51,991 nt of DNA from Nocardioides sp. (GCF_030149505.1 NZ_JASBRN010000064.1:1-51991); one strand, 5' to 3'. Shown: positions 23,696 to 33,083, counted from the first letter of the stretch. Made by a program: numbers and translations. The notes: a model not told the origin generated them from the sequence alone.

Positions 23696-25056
23696 CGGAC
23701 CGGAATCGAGGGGCTGACCACACCCTGTTGCGGCGCCTGCAGGTGCAGGTCGGCGACCGGTTGGAGAAGGCCGTCACAGACCGCGCCAGAGCTGGCCAAC
23801 CTGCCATGTCGGGCGAGGACGAGGAAGCGTTCAAGGCCGAGCTCGCCCACCAGGTGGTGGCCGAGTACGCCCGCGACCTGGCCGAGAAGGGTCAGGGCAG
23901 CATGCGGTGGGAAGACACCCAAGACCTGATCAACGCTCTGAAGAGCTTGCTTTACGGGGCCGGTTCCCTCGATTCTCTGCTCCGCGACCAGCGGATCGAA
24001 GAGATCGTCATGAACGGCTGGAACACGGTCTTCTGCTACTACACCGATGGCACCAAGGCGAAGGTCGCACCGGTGTATGCCTCGAACGAGGAGATGATCG
24101 AGGCCATCCAGACCCTCGCCGCTCACGAGGGGCTGTCCGGGCGGGCGTTCGACAGCGCCAATACGCACGTGAATTTCCGTGTCACCTACGCCATCGACAC
24201 CCCCGACGGCCCGCAGCCGGGCACGGCGCGCTTTCAGGCCGTCATGAGTGTGAGTACCGTCCCCACGGTCACGATCCGGCTGCATCCACAGCAGCGGCTC
24301 TTCCGGCTCAAGGACCTGGTCGCCAACGGCACCATGGATCAGCAGCTCGCGGATTTTCTGGCCGCGGCGGTGCGAGCGAAGAAGAACCTCATCATTGGCG
24401 GCGAGACCGCGGCCGGGAAGACCGTTCTGCTGCGTGCGTGCGCCGCCGAGATCGGCCCGGACGAGCGGCTGATCACCATCGAACGTGCCCTCGAGCTCGG
24501 TCTGGAGGACGACGAGGACGCGCACCCCGACATCGTGGTGATGGAAGAGCGGCTGCCCAACGCGGAGGGCGAGGGTGCGGTCCCGATGCGGGATCTGCTG
24601 ATGATCTCCAAGCGCATGCGTCCTGACCGGGTGATCGTCGGCGAGGTCCTCGGTCCGGAGATCCTCGTGATGTTGAACGCGATGATGCAGGGCAACGACG
24701 GCAGCCTGAGCACGATCCACTCGAACTCCTCGGAGGGGATCGTCGAGAACATCGTCTCCTACGCCATTCAGGCCCCGGAGCGGCTACCGCGCGAGGGTGC
24801 GATCAGCATGATCGCCAACGGCCTGGACTTCATGATCTTCATGAAGCGCTACCGCGGCGACGGAGAACAGCGCCGCGTCGTTCACTCTGTACGGGAGGTC
24901 GTCGGCTACGACGACGACGGGCTGAAGAGCAACGAGATCTTCAAGCCGGGTCCCGACGGCATGGCTATGCGCGACGTCGAGGTGGGGATCCGGTGCATCG
25001 ACGACCTCCGCGAAGCGGGCTACCGCGACGTCAACGACCCGGGGCGGTGGGCGTGA
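23692..25056 (+). CDS. tadA: CpaF/TadA-type secretion ATPase
   Basis: This 454-residue protein is a complete VirB11/GspE-superfamily ATPase. Walker A is GGETAAGKT (about residues 236-244). An Asp box follows in DDEDAHPDIVVMEER, Walker B is RVIVGEVLGPE (about 313-323), and the His box is STIHSNS (about 342-348). The N-terminal domain contains RIEEIVMNGWNTVF, typical of CpaF. It powers extension of Flp/Tad pili at the inner face of the membrane, working with the TadB and TadC proteins encoded next. The start overlaps the upstream stop (ATGA). Confidence 0.92.
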   Translation: MTDRNRGADHTLLRRLQVQVGDRLEKAVTDRARAGQPAMSGEDEEAFKAELAHQVVAEYARDLAEKGQGSMRWEDTQDLINALKSLLYGAGSLDSLLRDQRIEEIVMNGWNTVFCYYTDGTKAKVAPVYASNEEMIEAIQTLAAHEGLSGRAFDSANTHVNFRVTYAIDTPDGPQPGTARFQAVMSVSTVPTVTIRLHPQQRLFRLKDLVANGTMDQQLADFLAAAVRAKKNLIIGGETAAGKTVLLRACAAEIGPDERLITIERALELGLEDDEDAHPDIVVMEERLPNAEGEGAVPMRDLLMISKRMRPDRVIVGEVLGPEILVMLNAMMQGNDGSLSTIHSNSSEGIVENIVSYAIQAPERLPREGAISMIANGLDFMIFMKRYRGDGEQRRVVHSVREVVGYDDDGLKSNEIFKPGPDGMAMRDVEVGIRCIDDLREAGYRDVNDPGRWA

Positions 25057-25057
25057 C

Positions 25058-25951
25058 ATGGTCGTCGTCCTCGGTCTACTACTCGCGCTCGGGCTGCTGG
25101 GCATTCTTCGGCTGGCCAGGGGGCTAACGCTCATCCCTGCTGGGTTGCTGCAGCTGCCACGCCGGCGCTCTAGCCGTGCTCTGAGTTCGAAGGAGAAGCG
25201 GACCATCATCACGGGCGTCGTGGTCGGTGCCGTGATCCTGATGGCCACTCGGAACCTAGTGTTCGCCGTTATCGCCGGTTCCGCGGTGGTGCTGTGGCCG
25301 ATGATTGCTGGCGGCGGCAAGGCCGAACGTGCGGCGTTGACCAAGCTGGAGGCACTGGCGCAGTGGACCGAATCGCTGCGCGATCTGGCGCAGAAGGACT
25401 CCGGCCTGGAGTCGGTGATCCCGAAGACCGTTGACGGCGCCTCCGACGTGCTAGTCGCCCCACTGCGACGGATGTCGCGGAGCCTGAGTGTGCGGGTGCC
25501 GCTGCCGGAAGCCCTCAGCCGGTTCGCCGACGATGTGGATGACGCCAAGGCCGACCAGGTGGTCGCCGCGCTCGCGCTGGCGGCACGCCAACGGCAAGGG
25601 CGCCTCTCGCGCGTCCTCTCGGCGCAGTCGAAGTCGTTGCGTGAGGAGCTCGAGATCCGAACCAAGGTGATGCGCGAGCGCAACAGCATCCGCCGTGAAG
25701 CGGCACAGGTGGCCGGCCTCAGCGCTGTGCTGATCTTGGCCGCATCACTGTTCGCCCCTCCGTCGCTACCCCACGGTGAGACCGGCGCGGCTGCGCAGCT
25801 TCTCCCGCTCGCGCTGGCGGGCGCGTACCTGTTCGTGTTCAGCCGCGTCAAGAAGCTCGCTGAGCCGGAGCAGGAGCCGCGATTCCTGTCCAGCTCCGCC
25901 GAGGTGCTCGACGCGGCCTCGTATCAGCCCAAGGTGGTGAAGACACTGTGA
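25058..25951 (+). CDS. tadB: TadB-like inner-membrane platform protein
   Basis: The 297-residue protein has an N-terminal membrane helix (VVVLGLLLALGLLGIL), a second pair near residues 46-80 (IITGVVVGAVILMAT, FAVIAGSAVVLW), and two near the C-terminus (AAQVAGLSAVLILAASLF, LLPLALAGAYLFVF). Between them lies a cytoplasmic T2SF/GspF-type helical domain (LEALAQWTESLRDLAQ ... LSVRVPLPEALSRFADD). This is the usual architecture of TadB, which couples the ATPase to pilin assembly. It follows the ATPase gene by one base and overlaps TadC by GTGA. Confidence 0.88.
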   Translation: MVVVLGLLLALGLLGILRLARGLTLIPAGLLQLPRRRSSRALSSKEKRTIITGVVVGAVILMATRNLVFAVIAGSAVVLWPMIAGGGKAERAALTKLEALAQWTESLRDLAQKDSGLESVIPKTVDGASDVLVAPLRRMSRSLSVRVPLPEALSRFADDVDDAKADQVVAALALAARQRQGRLSRVLSAQSKSLREELEIRTKVMRERNSIRREAAQVAGLSAVLILAASLFAPPSLPHGETGAAAQLLPLALAGAYLFVFSRVKKLAEPEQEPRFLSSSAEVLDAASYQPKVVKTL

Positions 25952-26901
25952 CCGCGGTCGTCGTTCTTGGAGCACTCCTCGGGCTTGCGCTGCTTCAGCT
26001 GCGCTGGCTCGCGTTCCCACCGGCCCCCGACCTGATCGGAGAGATCGAGGACTGGCGCCGTGGCCGCGAAAGGGCCACGCAGCGTGCCGCCGGTGGGCCG
26101 GCCCCCGTCTCCCCGATCGGCCGGTTGACGCGATGGGTGGTCGAGACGGTCGATCACTACCGTCCCGAGTGGCTCACCAGCCTCGCCCCAGACCTGGCCA
26201 TCACCCAACGCGAGCTACACAGCTGGCTGGCGCGAGTAGTCGGCCTGGCGCTGACCTTCGGCCTGGGACCGACGGTCTTGATGCTTGGGCGCAGGCTCGG
26301 CGGCAACGACGTCGCGCTCCAATGGGGCCCGATCATTGGGCTCTTCCTCGGCTCGGCCGCGGTGGTGCTGTCCGTGAGGGATCTACGGACCGAGGCAGCC
26401 AAGGTGCGAGGCCAGTTCGTTTGGGGCCTTTCGATCTATCTGGACCTCGTGGCGATGAGCATGGAGGCAGGCAAGGGTCACGCAGAGGCGCTGCCCGCCG
26501 CGGCCAAGATGGGTGCCGATCGTGTGGGCGAGGGCCGCGGGCTTCTCTCTGACACGCGAGTGTTCGGCGAGATCCGCTCGGCCATCCAGCGTGCCCCCGA
26601 GAAGGCGATCACGGCGTGGGAGGCTCTCGGCCGACTTGGTGAGCGGTACGGGATCCGCGAGCTGGTCAGTCTGCGCTCCAGCATCGAGCTCGCCAACGAC
26701 GAAGGCTCGCGGGTGAAGGCCTCACTCATTGCCCGCGCCGAGACGATGCGATCTGCCCGGCTGGCGGGGGCTCTGGAGCGCGCCAACAACGCAACCGAGT
26801 CGATGCGGCAGCTGACGATGGTCGCCGCCATCCTCGCCGGGATCTACATTGCCGCGCCCTACATCTTGTCCCTCCGCGCCGCTGCGGGAGTGCCCGGCTG
26901 A
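25948..26901 (+). CDS. tadC: TadC-like inner-membrane platform protein
   Basis: GTG 25948 overlaps the tadB stop. The 317-residue product has membrane segments at the N-terminus, around residues 93-110 and 124-145, and at the C-terminus (MVAAILAGIYIAAPYIL). Between them is a T2SF-like domain with WGLSIYLDLVAMSMEAGKGHAEAL and LIARAETMRSARL, a TadC hallmark. It forms the membrane platform together with TadB. Confidence 0.88.
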   Translation: MTAVVVLGALLGLALLQLRWLAFPPAPDLIGEIEDWRRGRERATQRAAGGPAPVSPIGRLTRWVVETVDHYRPEWLTSLAPDLAITQRELHSWLARVVGLALTFGLGPTVLMLGRRLGGNDVALQWGPIIGLFLGSAAVVLSVRDLRTEAAKVRGQFVWGLSIYLDLVAMSMEAGKGHAEALPAAAKMGADRVGEGRGLLSDTRVFGEIRSAIQRAPEKAITAWEALGRLGERYGIRELVSLRSSIELANDEGSRVKASLIARAETMRSARLAGALERANNATESMRQLTMVAAILAGIYIAAPYILSLRAAAGVPG

Positions 26902-26962
26902 GCTCGGGCCTCTAGGGGCGCCAGCCCGTCAAGACATCCTCACTCGGAAAGGAGGAACCGAC

Positions 26963-27151
26963 ATGGTTCAGATGATCAAGATGGTGATGCTCACGCTGTT
27001 CATGCGGCTGCAGGCGCGGCCGAAGGACGAGCGGGGAGAGGCCGTGCCGTGGCTCATCGTCCTCGGCGCAGGTATCGGCATCGCCTACTTCGCTGGCGAC
27101 GCGGTCTGGGACTTCGCCAGGTCACTGGTCGGCAACCTCGGCGGCCAGTAG
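26963..27151 (+). CDS. Small Flp/TadE-like pilin subunit candidate, 62 residues
   Basis: ATG 26963 follows AAAGGAGG at 7 bases, the strongest ribosome site of the operon, as expected for a major subunit. A basic N-terminus (RLQARPKDERGEA) precedes one hydrophobic helix (VPWLIVLGAGIGIAYFAG). The DERGEA segment resembles the prepilin cleavage site at which a Gly is followed by a hydrophobic stretch with Glu near the start. No Flp-type EY pair is present, so it is an atypical pilin. I infer that it is the structural pilin from size, position and expression signals. Confidence 0.65.
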   Translation: MVQMIKMVMLTLFMRLQARPKDERGEAVPWLIVLGAGIGIAYFAGDAVWDFARSLVGNLGGQ

Positions 27152-27236
27152 TCCTGTCGAGCCGACGAGTCGGACCCGAGGCTCATGCCGTGAGTGCACA
27201 CGCGAACGACCACGCTTCGTCGAGGAGGTGAACCCG

Positions 27237-27674
27237 TTGGAGAACCAGTCGACTGTAGGGCGCTGGAGCCTGCTTCGACTTCGCACAGGCCGGCGTCAAC
27301 GGCGGCGCCGCGATGAGCGCGGCACCAGCGGAGTCGTGTTCTTGATGATGGCGACGTCGATGTTCCTGCTGTTCACCATCCTGGTCCAGTACGGCATCAA
27401 TCTGTACGCCGCCCGGGTTGCCGAGGCAGCCGCCCGTGAGGGTGCCCAAGCGGCTGCCCACTGGGACGGCACTTCGGGAGATGGCTCGTCCACGGCCAAG
27501 GAGTACGTCACGCAGGACGGCTCACCAGCCGTGCGTGGCTCGACGGTCAGCGCGTCTCGCTCGGGGACGGAGGCCCGAGTCACGGTCACAGTTCAGGTCG
27601 CGAGCGTGCTGCCTTGGATGGACGATCCGATTACCTCAACAGCGACCGCCCCGGTCGAGAGGTGGACGCAGTGA
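27237..27674 (+). CDS. TadE-like pseudopilin 1, 145 residues
   Basis: TTG 27237 is chosen because GGAGG lies 8 bases upstream; GTG 27228 overlaps the ribosome site. A basic stretch (RRQRRRRDERGTSGVV) leads into a hydrophobic helix (FLMMATSMFLLFTILVQYGINLYAARVAEAAAREGAQAA, in part). The R-R-D-E-R-G followed by a membrane helix and an AAxEGA region is the TadE-type prepilin-like pattern. The C-terminal part is a small beta-rich extracytoplasmic domain. Confidence 0.78.
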   Translation: MENQSTVGRWSLLRLRTGRRQRRRRDERGTSGVVFLMMATSMFLLFTILVQYGINLYAARVAEAAAREGAQAAAHWDGTSGDGSSTAKEYVTQDGSPAVRGSTVSASRSGTEARVTVTVQVASVLPWMDDPITSTATAPVERWTQ

Positions 27675-28156
27675 GCGTCAATGGCACGCGCGACGTGCGC
27701 TGCCGGCGGGCTCGGCTTGCCGAGCGTCGGCGGCGGGACGAGCGAGGGTCGGCTGCGGTGGAGACGCTCCTCATGGCCTCGGCCGCGCTGGGACTGGTGC
27801 TGGTCGTGGTAGCGGCGGGCCGATACGTCGATGGGTCAGCTCAAGCCAACGATGCGGCCTACGCAGCTGCCCGGGCGGCATCGCTGGAGCCAACCTCCGC
27901 CGGCGGTATGGAGGCCGGCCGACAGGCTGCTGAGACGGCCCTCGCAGAGCGTGGGAAGAGCTGTCTGAACCTCTCAGTCTCTTTCGCGGGCAGTGACTTC
28001 GCCCCAGGTGGTCAGGTGATCGCTCGCGTGTCCTGCACCGTCAGCCTCGTCGACACCGGCGCACTCGGCCGCCAGCTGGGCCTACAGCCCAATCGGGTCT
28101 TCACCGAGCAGGCGGTCGTTCCGATCGAGACCTATCGCAGCGGGAGCAACCAGTGA
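27671..28156 (+). CDS. TadE/TadF-like pseudopilin 2, 161 residues
   Basis: GTG 27671 overlaps the preceding stop. RRRRDERGSAAVETLL leads into one membrane helix (MASAALGLVLVVVAAGRYV), followed by a YAAARAAS segment. This is the typical TadE/G N-terminus with the processing-site Gly and a Glu five residues later. Two Cys residues in the extracellular part may form a disulphide. Confidence 0.8.
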   Translation: MSVNGTRDVRCRRARLAERRRRDERGSAAVETLLMASAALGLVLVVVAAGRYVDGSAQANDAAYAAARAASLEPTSAGGMEAGRQAAETALAERGKSCLNLSVSFAGSDFAPGGQVIARVSCTVSLVDTGALGRQLGLQPNRVFTEQAVVPIETYRSGSNQ

Positions 28157-28629
28157 AGCGCGCTGGTCGCGCGGTGCAGGTTCGTCTCCGGACTGTGCTC
28201 CGACGTACGGCACACCGACGTGAATGCCGGCGAGACGAGCGCGGCGCGGCAGCCGCCTGGACGCTGATCTTGGCGTCGACCGCGTTCGTTGCGCTCCTCG
28301 GCTTGGTCGGCGGCGGGGGAGAGCTGATCAACGACAAGGTCGAGGCCAAGCGCGCCGCTGAGCAAGCCGCGCGAGCGGGAGCCGACGAGCTCTCGGCGTC
28401 GGCAGTGCGATCCGGCAGCGACAAGGTCGATGTGGGTGCAGCGATCGCCCGCGCCAAGACGGTTCTTCGTCAATCCGGATGGTCGGGCACGGTGCGTGTC
28501 AACGGCAGCGAAGTCATCGTCACGGCAACTGACACCCGTGAGCCCGAGTTCCTACGGCTGCTTGGCGTGGGCGCGGTCCAGATCCACGAAACCGGATCGG
28601 CCGACGCGATCTCCACCCCGAGCGGCTGA
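28153..28629 (+). CDS. TadE/TadG-like pseudopilin 3, 158 residues
   Basis: GTG 28153 overlaps the stop of pseudopilin 2. The RRDERGAAAAWTLILASTAF segment leads into a membrane helix, then NDKVEAKRAAEQAARAGADEL, which matches the TadG-type pattern. With this gene the operon has three consecutive pseudopilin-like genes, a usual number for actinobacterial Tad clusters. The TGA lies 19 bases before the next gene. Confidence 0.78.
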   Translation: MKRAGRAVQVRLRTVLRRTAHRRECRRDERGAAAAWTLILASTAFVALLGLVGGGGELINDKVEAKRAAEQAARAGADELSASAVRSGSDKVDVGAAIARAKTVLRQSGWSGTVRVNGSEVIVTATDTREPEFLRLLGVGAVQIHETGSADAISTPSG

Positions 28630-28648
28630 GCAAGAAAGAGGTCCCAAC

Positions 28649-31600
28649 ATGTTCAGCAGGTTCCTGCGAGGCCTCGGCGCCCTCTTGGTGCTGGTTGCGC
28701 TCCTGGTCGGCGCGCCCCTGGCATTGATCGCCTGGATCGGGAACCCCTGGCCGCCGGGCGGCTGGTCCGAGGTGCAGCTGCTCACCACCCGCACGCTGTA
28801 CGGGGCGCTGGCCGTGATCGGTTGGGCAGCGTGGGCTCAGATGACCGCTTGCATCCTGGTAGAGGCAGTCTCGGCCATCAAGTCGATACGCGAGCGGGGT
28901 CTCATCGCCACGGTCAACCACGGCCCCGACACGGAGCAGGTGAAGTTCGCGGCAAGCGGGCAGCAGCGATTCGCCAGGCTCCTGATCACCTGGGTCGCCG
29001 CCCTCGGCATCGGGGCCGGCACCGTGGCCTCGGCCTCCGCGGCAACCCCTGGTGCTCACGTCTCCGACTATCAGGGAAGTCACGCCGCGACCTCCCAGAC
29101 CCAGCCCACGCGGGAGGACGCCGGGCAGCGGCCGGCCGTCACGACGTCCGAGCCCACTACGTTGTGGAAGCTCGCCGAGACCCACCTCGGCGCAGGCAGC
29201 CAGTGGCGCCAACTACTTGATACCAATCGCGGAATCACCTTGGCCGATGGCACCACCTTGGCCAATGGCACACAGACCATCCCGTCCGGCAGCACGATCC
29301 GGCTCCCCGCCAGCGCCGTCGCGCACACCGGCCCACAGAAGCAGGCGCCGGCCGACGACTACACCGTCCGCCCCGGCGACAACCTCACTGACATCGCACG
29401 CAGCCACGGCCACGGGGACGACTGGACGCCGCTGTACGAGGCGAACAAGGAGGTCATCGGGGACGACCCGGACCTGATCTACCCCGGCCAGGTGCTTGTC
29501 ATCCCAAGCAGCACCGGGAGCGTGGAGGACCGGACCGGCCCCGGAGCCGATGAGCGTGCACCTCACGTTCGTGAAGGCACCCCAGACGAGGCCCCCGGGG
29601 GCGACACCGTCGGGCAACAGGCCGAGGACGCAGAGAGCGCCCCTGGCGGCATGGGTGCCACTCGCCAAGGAGACCGGGAGCATCCACCAGTCGTGCCGGC
29701 CGGCCCCGCCACAGCCGAGCATGGGACGAACACTTCCCTGCAGAACCCGTCTGCCGCGGTGGCTGCCCAAGCCGTTGACGTCGAGGATGGCGGTATCAGC
29801 GCCCTCAGGGCCCTGCTCGCAACCGCCGCCTGTCTGTCGGCCGGCGCGCTCGGTCTGCTGGCCTTCAACCGGCGGCGTCAGTTCCGAACCCGTCGGATCG
29901 GCCGCACGATCGCGGCGACACCGGCCGAACTGGCCGACGTTGAGCAGGCAATCGTCGAGCACGGCAGCGAGGCTCAGAAGGATGTTGAGTTCCTCGACAG
30001 GGCACTGCGCCATGTCGCCGCCTCTTGCAAGATCGCTCGCAGCCAGCTGCCCCAACTCGGCGCTGCCGTGCTTGGTGAGGACGACCTGACGCTTCTGTTC
30101 ACTAGCCCCGCCGTCTCAGAGGCCCCCGAGGGATGGACCGCCTCCGACGACGCGCGGGCGTGGATTCTGCCGCGCGACACCTACCTGGAGGAAGACCTGG
30201 AGGCCCAGCCGGCGCCCTACCCCGCGCTGGTGAGCATCGGCCAAGGCGAGGCTGGCCACACGTGGCACCTCGATCTGGAGACCATCGGCCTGTGCGGGAT
30301 CGGGGGAGATCCAGAGCAGGTTGCCGGCCTGGCCCGCTTCTGGGTCGCCGAGCTCGCCGTCAACGAGTGGGCCGAGGGCTGCGAGGTCCTGCTGGCCGGC
30401 CAGTTTGGAACGGAGATGGTCCGGCTGAACCCCGCCCGGCTGCGTCACGTCGACCGCAGCGAGGCGCTGGCCCGTGCAGCGGCCGTGACTGGCGAGATTG
30501 ACCAGGTCGAGGAGAACCTCGACGCAGACGTCCTCTCCCGTCGCCGCGACGGGTTGGTGTTGGACAGCACCAACCCGGTGGTGGTCGTGGTGGACTCCAG
30601 GCCAAGCGGAGACCTGGCCGACGACCTCGAGAGCCGCGACCGTTCGCGGGTGGTTGTTGTGCACGGCGACGAGGAGGCCCCGGCGGTCGAGTTGCGAAGC
30701 GACGGCACTGCCTACCTGCCGTTGTGGGGGATCAGCGTGAAGGCGTTCTCGATGACGCCCGAGCAGGTTGAGCCTGTAGCGGAGGTGCTGGCCGCGACTC
30801 GCAACCTCGAGGACGAGCCAATGCCGAACATGAGCTCCGACGAGGGGCCGCTGGGCAAGTACGCCCGGGCCGACGGGTCGCTGCGTGATGAGTACACGAA
30901 GCCTCGGTCCACCGAGGGCAATGACCCCTCATCGCTCCTGCCCGACGCCGACGAGGTGTATCTGGCCACCGCCGCGACCACGGCAGAGGACCTGGCGGTG
31001 GCGGCGCCGAGTCTTCCGGAGGATGTCCGGGCAGAGATCGAAGCTCTCGACCCGACCCTGACCGAGGACCTTGCCGACTGGTTTGACGAGACCTCTCCCC
31101 GGCCCAAGGTGCGGCTGCTCGGGCCGGTCGACGTCAGAGTGCACGGTGGAGGCGATCCGGCCTCGTTGAGCAACCTCGCCGGCACGATCTCCTTCATCGC
31201 CTACCTCGCCTGCCAGGACCGCGGTGTGACCGCTGAGAGAGTCGCGGAGGCCTTCGGTTGGAAGACCACCCGTACGGTTCAGAACCGGGCGACCGATGCC
31301 CGCTTCCTGCTGGGAAGCCGACCTGACGGTGGCGACTGGCTGCCGGAGGCGGGAGCGACCGAGAGCGCCCGAAGGGGCACGCCTACGTACGAGCTCGTCG
31401 GCGGCGCAGGCGGTGTGCTGGTCGACTTCGACCTGTTCCGCCGCCTTCACTTCCGAGCCCGGAAGCGGGGTGACGCGGGCTGTGAAGAGGACCTGGTGAC
31501 CGCGCTGTCGCTGGTCGACGGCGCGCCGTTCGAGGCCTCGACCGACCGCCGCTTCCCGTGGCTGTTCAAGGGCCAGCGGCACGATGACATCATGAGCTCG

Positions 31601-31867
31601 GCGATCCAGAAGGTGGCCCACGTCCTTGCGACCCGGGCTGTCACCGAGGGCCGAACGGACCTTGTCCGGCTGGCATGCGAGGCGGCCCGCAAGGCGAACC
31701 CATACAGCGACGTAGCGTGGCTGGATCTGGCCGCAGCCGCAGAGGCCGAGTCGGGTCGTGCGGCTGCCGACGAGCTGGTGCGCGAAAACGTGGTGGACCG
31801 GTTCGACGAGGATCTCCCGCCGCGTACCGAGACGGTCCTAGACCAACGGGACTGGGCTGCTGGATAG
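28649..31867 (+). CDS. LysM- and BTAD-domain membrane protein of the Tad operon, 1072 residues
   Basis: ATG 28649 follows GAAAGAGG. The order of domains is: two membrane helices (residues 5-27 and 47-70); a third near 110-130; a LysM-like unit at about 170-217 (TLWKLAETHLGAGSQWRQL); a second LysM at about 234-286 (YTVRPGDNLTDIARSHG); a membrane helix near 385-405; and a long cytoplasmic region. That region ends in a BTAD-type winged-helix and helical segment (VRLLGPVDVRV, ... RTVQNRATDARFLLG, FDLFRRLHF). Proteins that join LysM to a SARP-like BTAD region stand at the end of Tad operons in many actinobacteria. A link between cell-wall anchoring of the pilus and regulation is inferred. A strong terminator follows. 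Confidence 0.75.
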   Translation: MFSRFLRGLGALLVLVALLVGAPLALIAWIGNPWPPGGWSEVQLLTTRTLYGALAVIGWAAWAQMTACILVEAVSAIKSIRERGLIATVNHGPDTEQVKFAASGQQRFARLLITWVAALGIGAGTVASASAATPGAHVSDYQGSHAATSQTQPTREDAGQRPAVTTSEPTTLWKLAETHLGAGSQWRQLLDTNRGITLADGTTLANGTQTIPSGSTIRLPASAVAHTGPQKQAPADDYTVRPGDNLTDIARSHGHGDDWTPLYEANKEVIGDDPDLIYPGQVLVIPSSTGSVEDRTGPGADERAPHVREGTPDEAPGGDTVGQQAEDAESAPGGMGATRQGDREHPPVVPAGPATAEHGTNTSLQNPSAAVAAQAVDVEDGGISALRALLATAACLSAGALGLLAFNRRRQFRTRRIGRTIAATPAELADVEQAIVEHGSEAQKDVEFLDRALRHVAASCKIARSQLPQLGAAVLGEDDLTLLFTSPAVSEAPEGWTASDDARAWILPRDTYLEEDLEAQPAPYPALVSIGQGEAGHTWHLDLETIGLCGIGGDPEQVAGLARFWVAELAVNEWAEGCEVLLAGQFGTEMVRLNPARLRHVDRSEALARAAAVTGEIDQVEENLDADVLSRRRDGLVLDSTNPVVVVVDSRPSGDLADDLESRDRSRVVVVHGDEEAPAVELRSDGTAYLPLWGISVKAFSMTPEQVEPVAEVLAATRNLEDEPMPNMSSDEGPLGKYARADGSLRDEYTKPRSTEGNDPSSLLPDADEVYLATAATTAEDLAVAAPSLPEDVRAEIEALDPTLTEDLADWFDETSPRPKVRLLGPVDVRVHGGGDPASLSNLAGTISFIAYLACQDRGVTAERVAEAFGWKTTRTVQNRATDARFLLGSRPDGGDWLPEAGATESARRGTPTYELVGGAGGVLVDFDLFRRLHFRARKRGDAGCEEDLVTALSLVDGAPFEASTDRRFPWLFKGQRHDDIMSSAIQKVAHVLATRAVTEGRTDLVRLACEAARKANPYSDVAWLDLAAAAEAESGRAAADELVRENVVDRFDEDLPPRTETVLDQRDWAAG

Positions 31868-31897
31868 CCCCATCGAGCTCCTTATCGGACGGCGTTT

Positions 31898-31942
31898 CGG
31901 CCCCGTCTCACCGGTTCGGTGAGACGGGGCCGGGTCTATTTC
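31898..31942 (+). terminator. Strong intrinsic terminator of the Tad operon
   Basis: GGCCCCGTCTCACC (31899-31912) pairs perfectly with GGTGAGACGGGGCC (31918-31931) around GGTTC; one further C-G pair extends the stem to 15 bp. GGGTCTATTTC follows. It lies 31 bases after the LysM/BTAD stop codon and marks the end of the pilus operon. Confidence 0.85.
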
Positions 31943-31995
31943 GGGGTCGTCGCGAGGCCCGTCGCCAAACTTTTTCGACTTTCTTCCGGAGTCAG

Positions 31996-32115
31996 TTGGT
32001 GAGCGACCGCACCCACTCTGACCTGCGGTTTTGTGCTTGGTGAGCGGGTTTGGTGAGCGGACGCCAAGCCGCTCAGGCGACTGGTGAGCGAGTTTGGTGA
32101 GCGGGGTGGTGAGGG
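31996..32115 (+). repeat. Cluster of TTGGTGAGCG direct repeats
   Basis: TTGGTGAGCG occurs at 31996, 32037, 32050 and 32094, with near copies at 32081 (CTGGTGAGCG) and 32106 (GTGGTGAGGG). Neighbours are spaced 13 bp (32037/32050 and 32081/32094) or 12 bp. An inverted CGCTCA lies at 32071. The cluster fills the 31943-32164 gap before the transfer-operon regulator gene. It may be an operator set for that protein, an iteron origin or part of oriT. Confidence 0.7.
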
Positions 32116-32164
32116 GTCGGTTCTGCAGTAGGCGCGTCCTGATCGCCTGTCTCGGAGGACCGCC

Positions 32165-33052
32165 ATGTCGGCCAGTCACCCCACCCACGGTGTCACCGTC
32201 GGTGCCGCATCCCACAGCCCGGTCTCGCGGCCGTCCTCGAGCGAAGGGCAGCACCAGCGACGCCGAGCCCAAAGCGGCCTGGCCACCTCGGTCATCGGCA
32301 GCCTGGAGCGGTCCGGGAAATGGGCCGAGTGGCAGCAGGCCGAACCCCGCCTCGCCGGGTTCGCCAGCCTCGAGGAGGCTCGGGAGGCATGGCGCCGCCG
32401 CGACGAGCGCTGCTACCAGGTGGTGGCCGGCCTGACCGCTCTCGGGTCCCGTCGCGGCGCCGACGATGACGACGCCGCCCTCGCGGTCGCGGTGTTGCTC
32501 GAGGACGGTGTGAACCGGGTGGCCATGACTCTGAGCGACCTGTGCGAGATCGACGACGTGAACGCAACGGTGTGGGAGGAGGTCAAGGGTGCCGAGCCGC
32601 AGCTGGGCTCCCACGCGGCCACCTACCTGCTGCGGAGGACCCGGCAGCGCCTCAGCCGCCCTGCAGCCGGCATGGTCTCTCGCGTCGCGACGACGTCGCT
32701 GGAGGGTGGCCGCGTCACCGAGAACGCTCAGGGCAGCTCGACGAACGACACTTGGGTGCACAACGCCGGAGATCGGGACGCGCTCATCGCCGCGCCCGAG
32801 GTCGAGGACCCGGTCGAGGACTTGACCGACCTGCTCATCTGGGCGCGCAAAGTCGGCGTTGTCGCCACCGAGGAGATCGATCTGCTCGTGGAGCTGCTCG
32901 CCGCTGAGAACGACGGCATGGCTCGCGAGGAGGCCCAGCGGGTCGTCGGCGAGCGCCACGGCGTCGCGATGCGGACGATTCGCCGTCGCCGCGACCGAAC
33001 CACCGCCCGCCTCCGAGACGCCGCCCCGAAGTACCTGGCCGCCATCGCCTGA
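32165..33052 (+). CDS. Putative transfer-operon regulator with sigma-like C-terminal helix-turn-helix, 295 residues
   Basis: ATG 32165 follows GGAGGACC. The first 45 residues are disordered. The C-terminal 75 residues read ATEEIDLLVELLAAENDG then REEAQRVVGERHGVAMRTIRRRRDRTTARL, which resembles sigma-70 region 4 or an equivalent helix-turn-helix. The middle is helical. Proteins of this type precede transfer genes on other actinobacterial elements, where they are annotated as sigma-like or hypothetical. The repeat cluster just upstream is the likely site of self-control. Function is inferred. Confidence 0.55.
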   Translation: MSASHPTHGVTVGAASHSPVSRPSSSEGQHQRRRAQSGLATSVIGSLERSGKWAEWQQAEPRLAGFASLEEAREAWRRRDERCYQVVAGLTALGSRRGADDDDAALAVAVLLEDGVNRVAMTLSDLCEIDDVNATVWEEVKGAEPQLGSHAATYLLRRTRQRLSRPAAGMVSRVATTSLEGGRVTENAQGSSTNDTWVHNAGDRDALIAAPEVEDPVEDLTDLLIWARKVGVVATEEIDLLVELLAAENDGMAREEAQRVVGERHGVAMRTIRRRRDRTTARLRDAAPKYLAAIA

Positions 33053-33083
33053 CCACGCCGGTCAGCCTTATCGAAGAACTTTC

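Noticed and set aside
28430..28648. Upstream extension of the LysM/BTAD frame to 28430
   Set aside because: It overlaps pseudopilin 3 in another frame; ATG 28649 has a ribosome site and begins a credible membrane helix.
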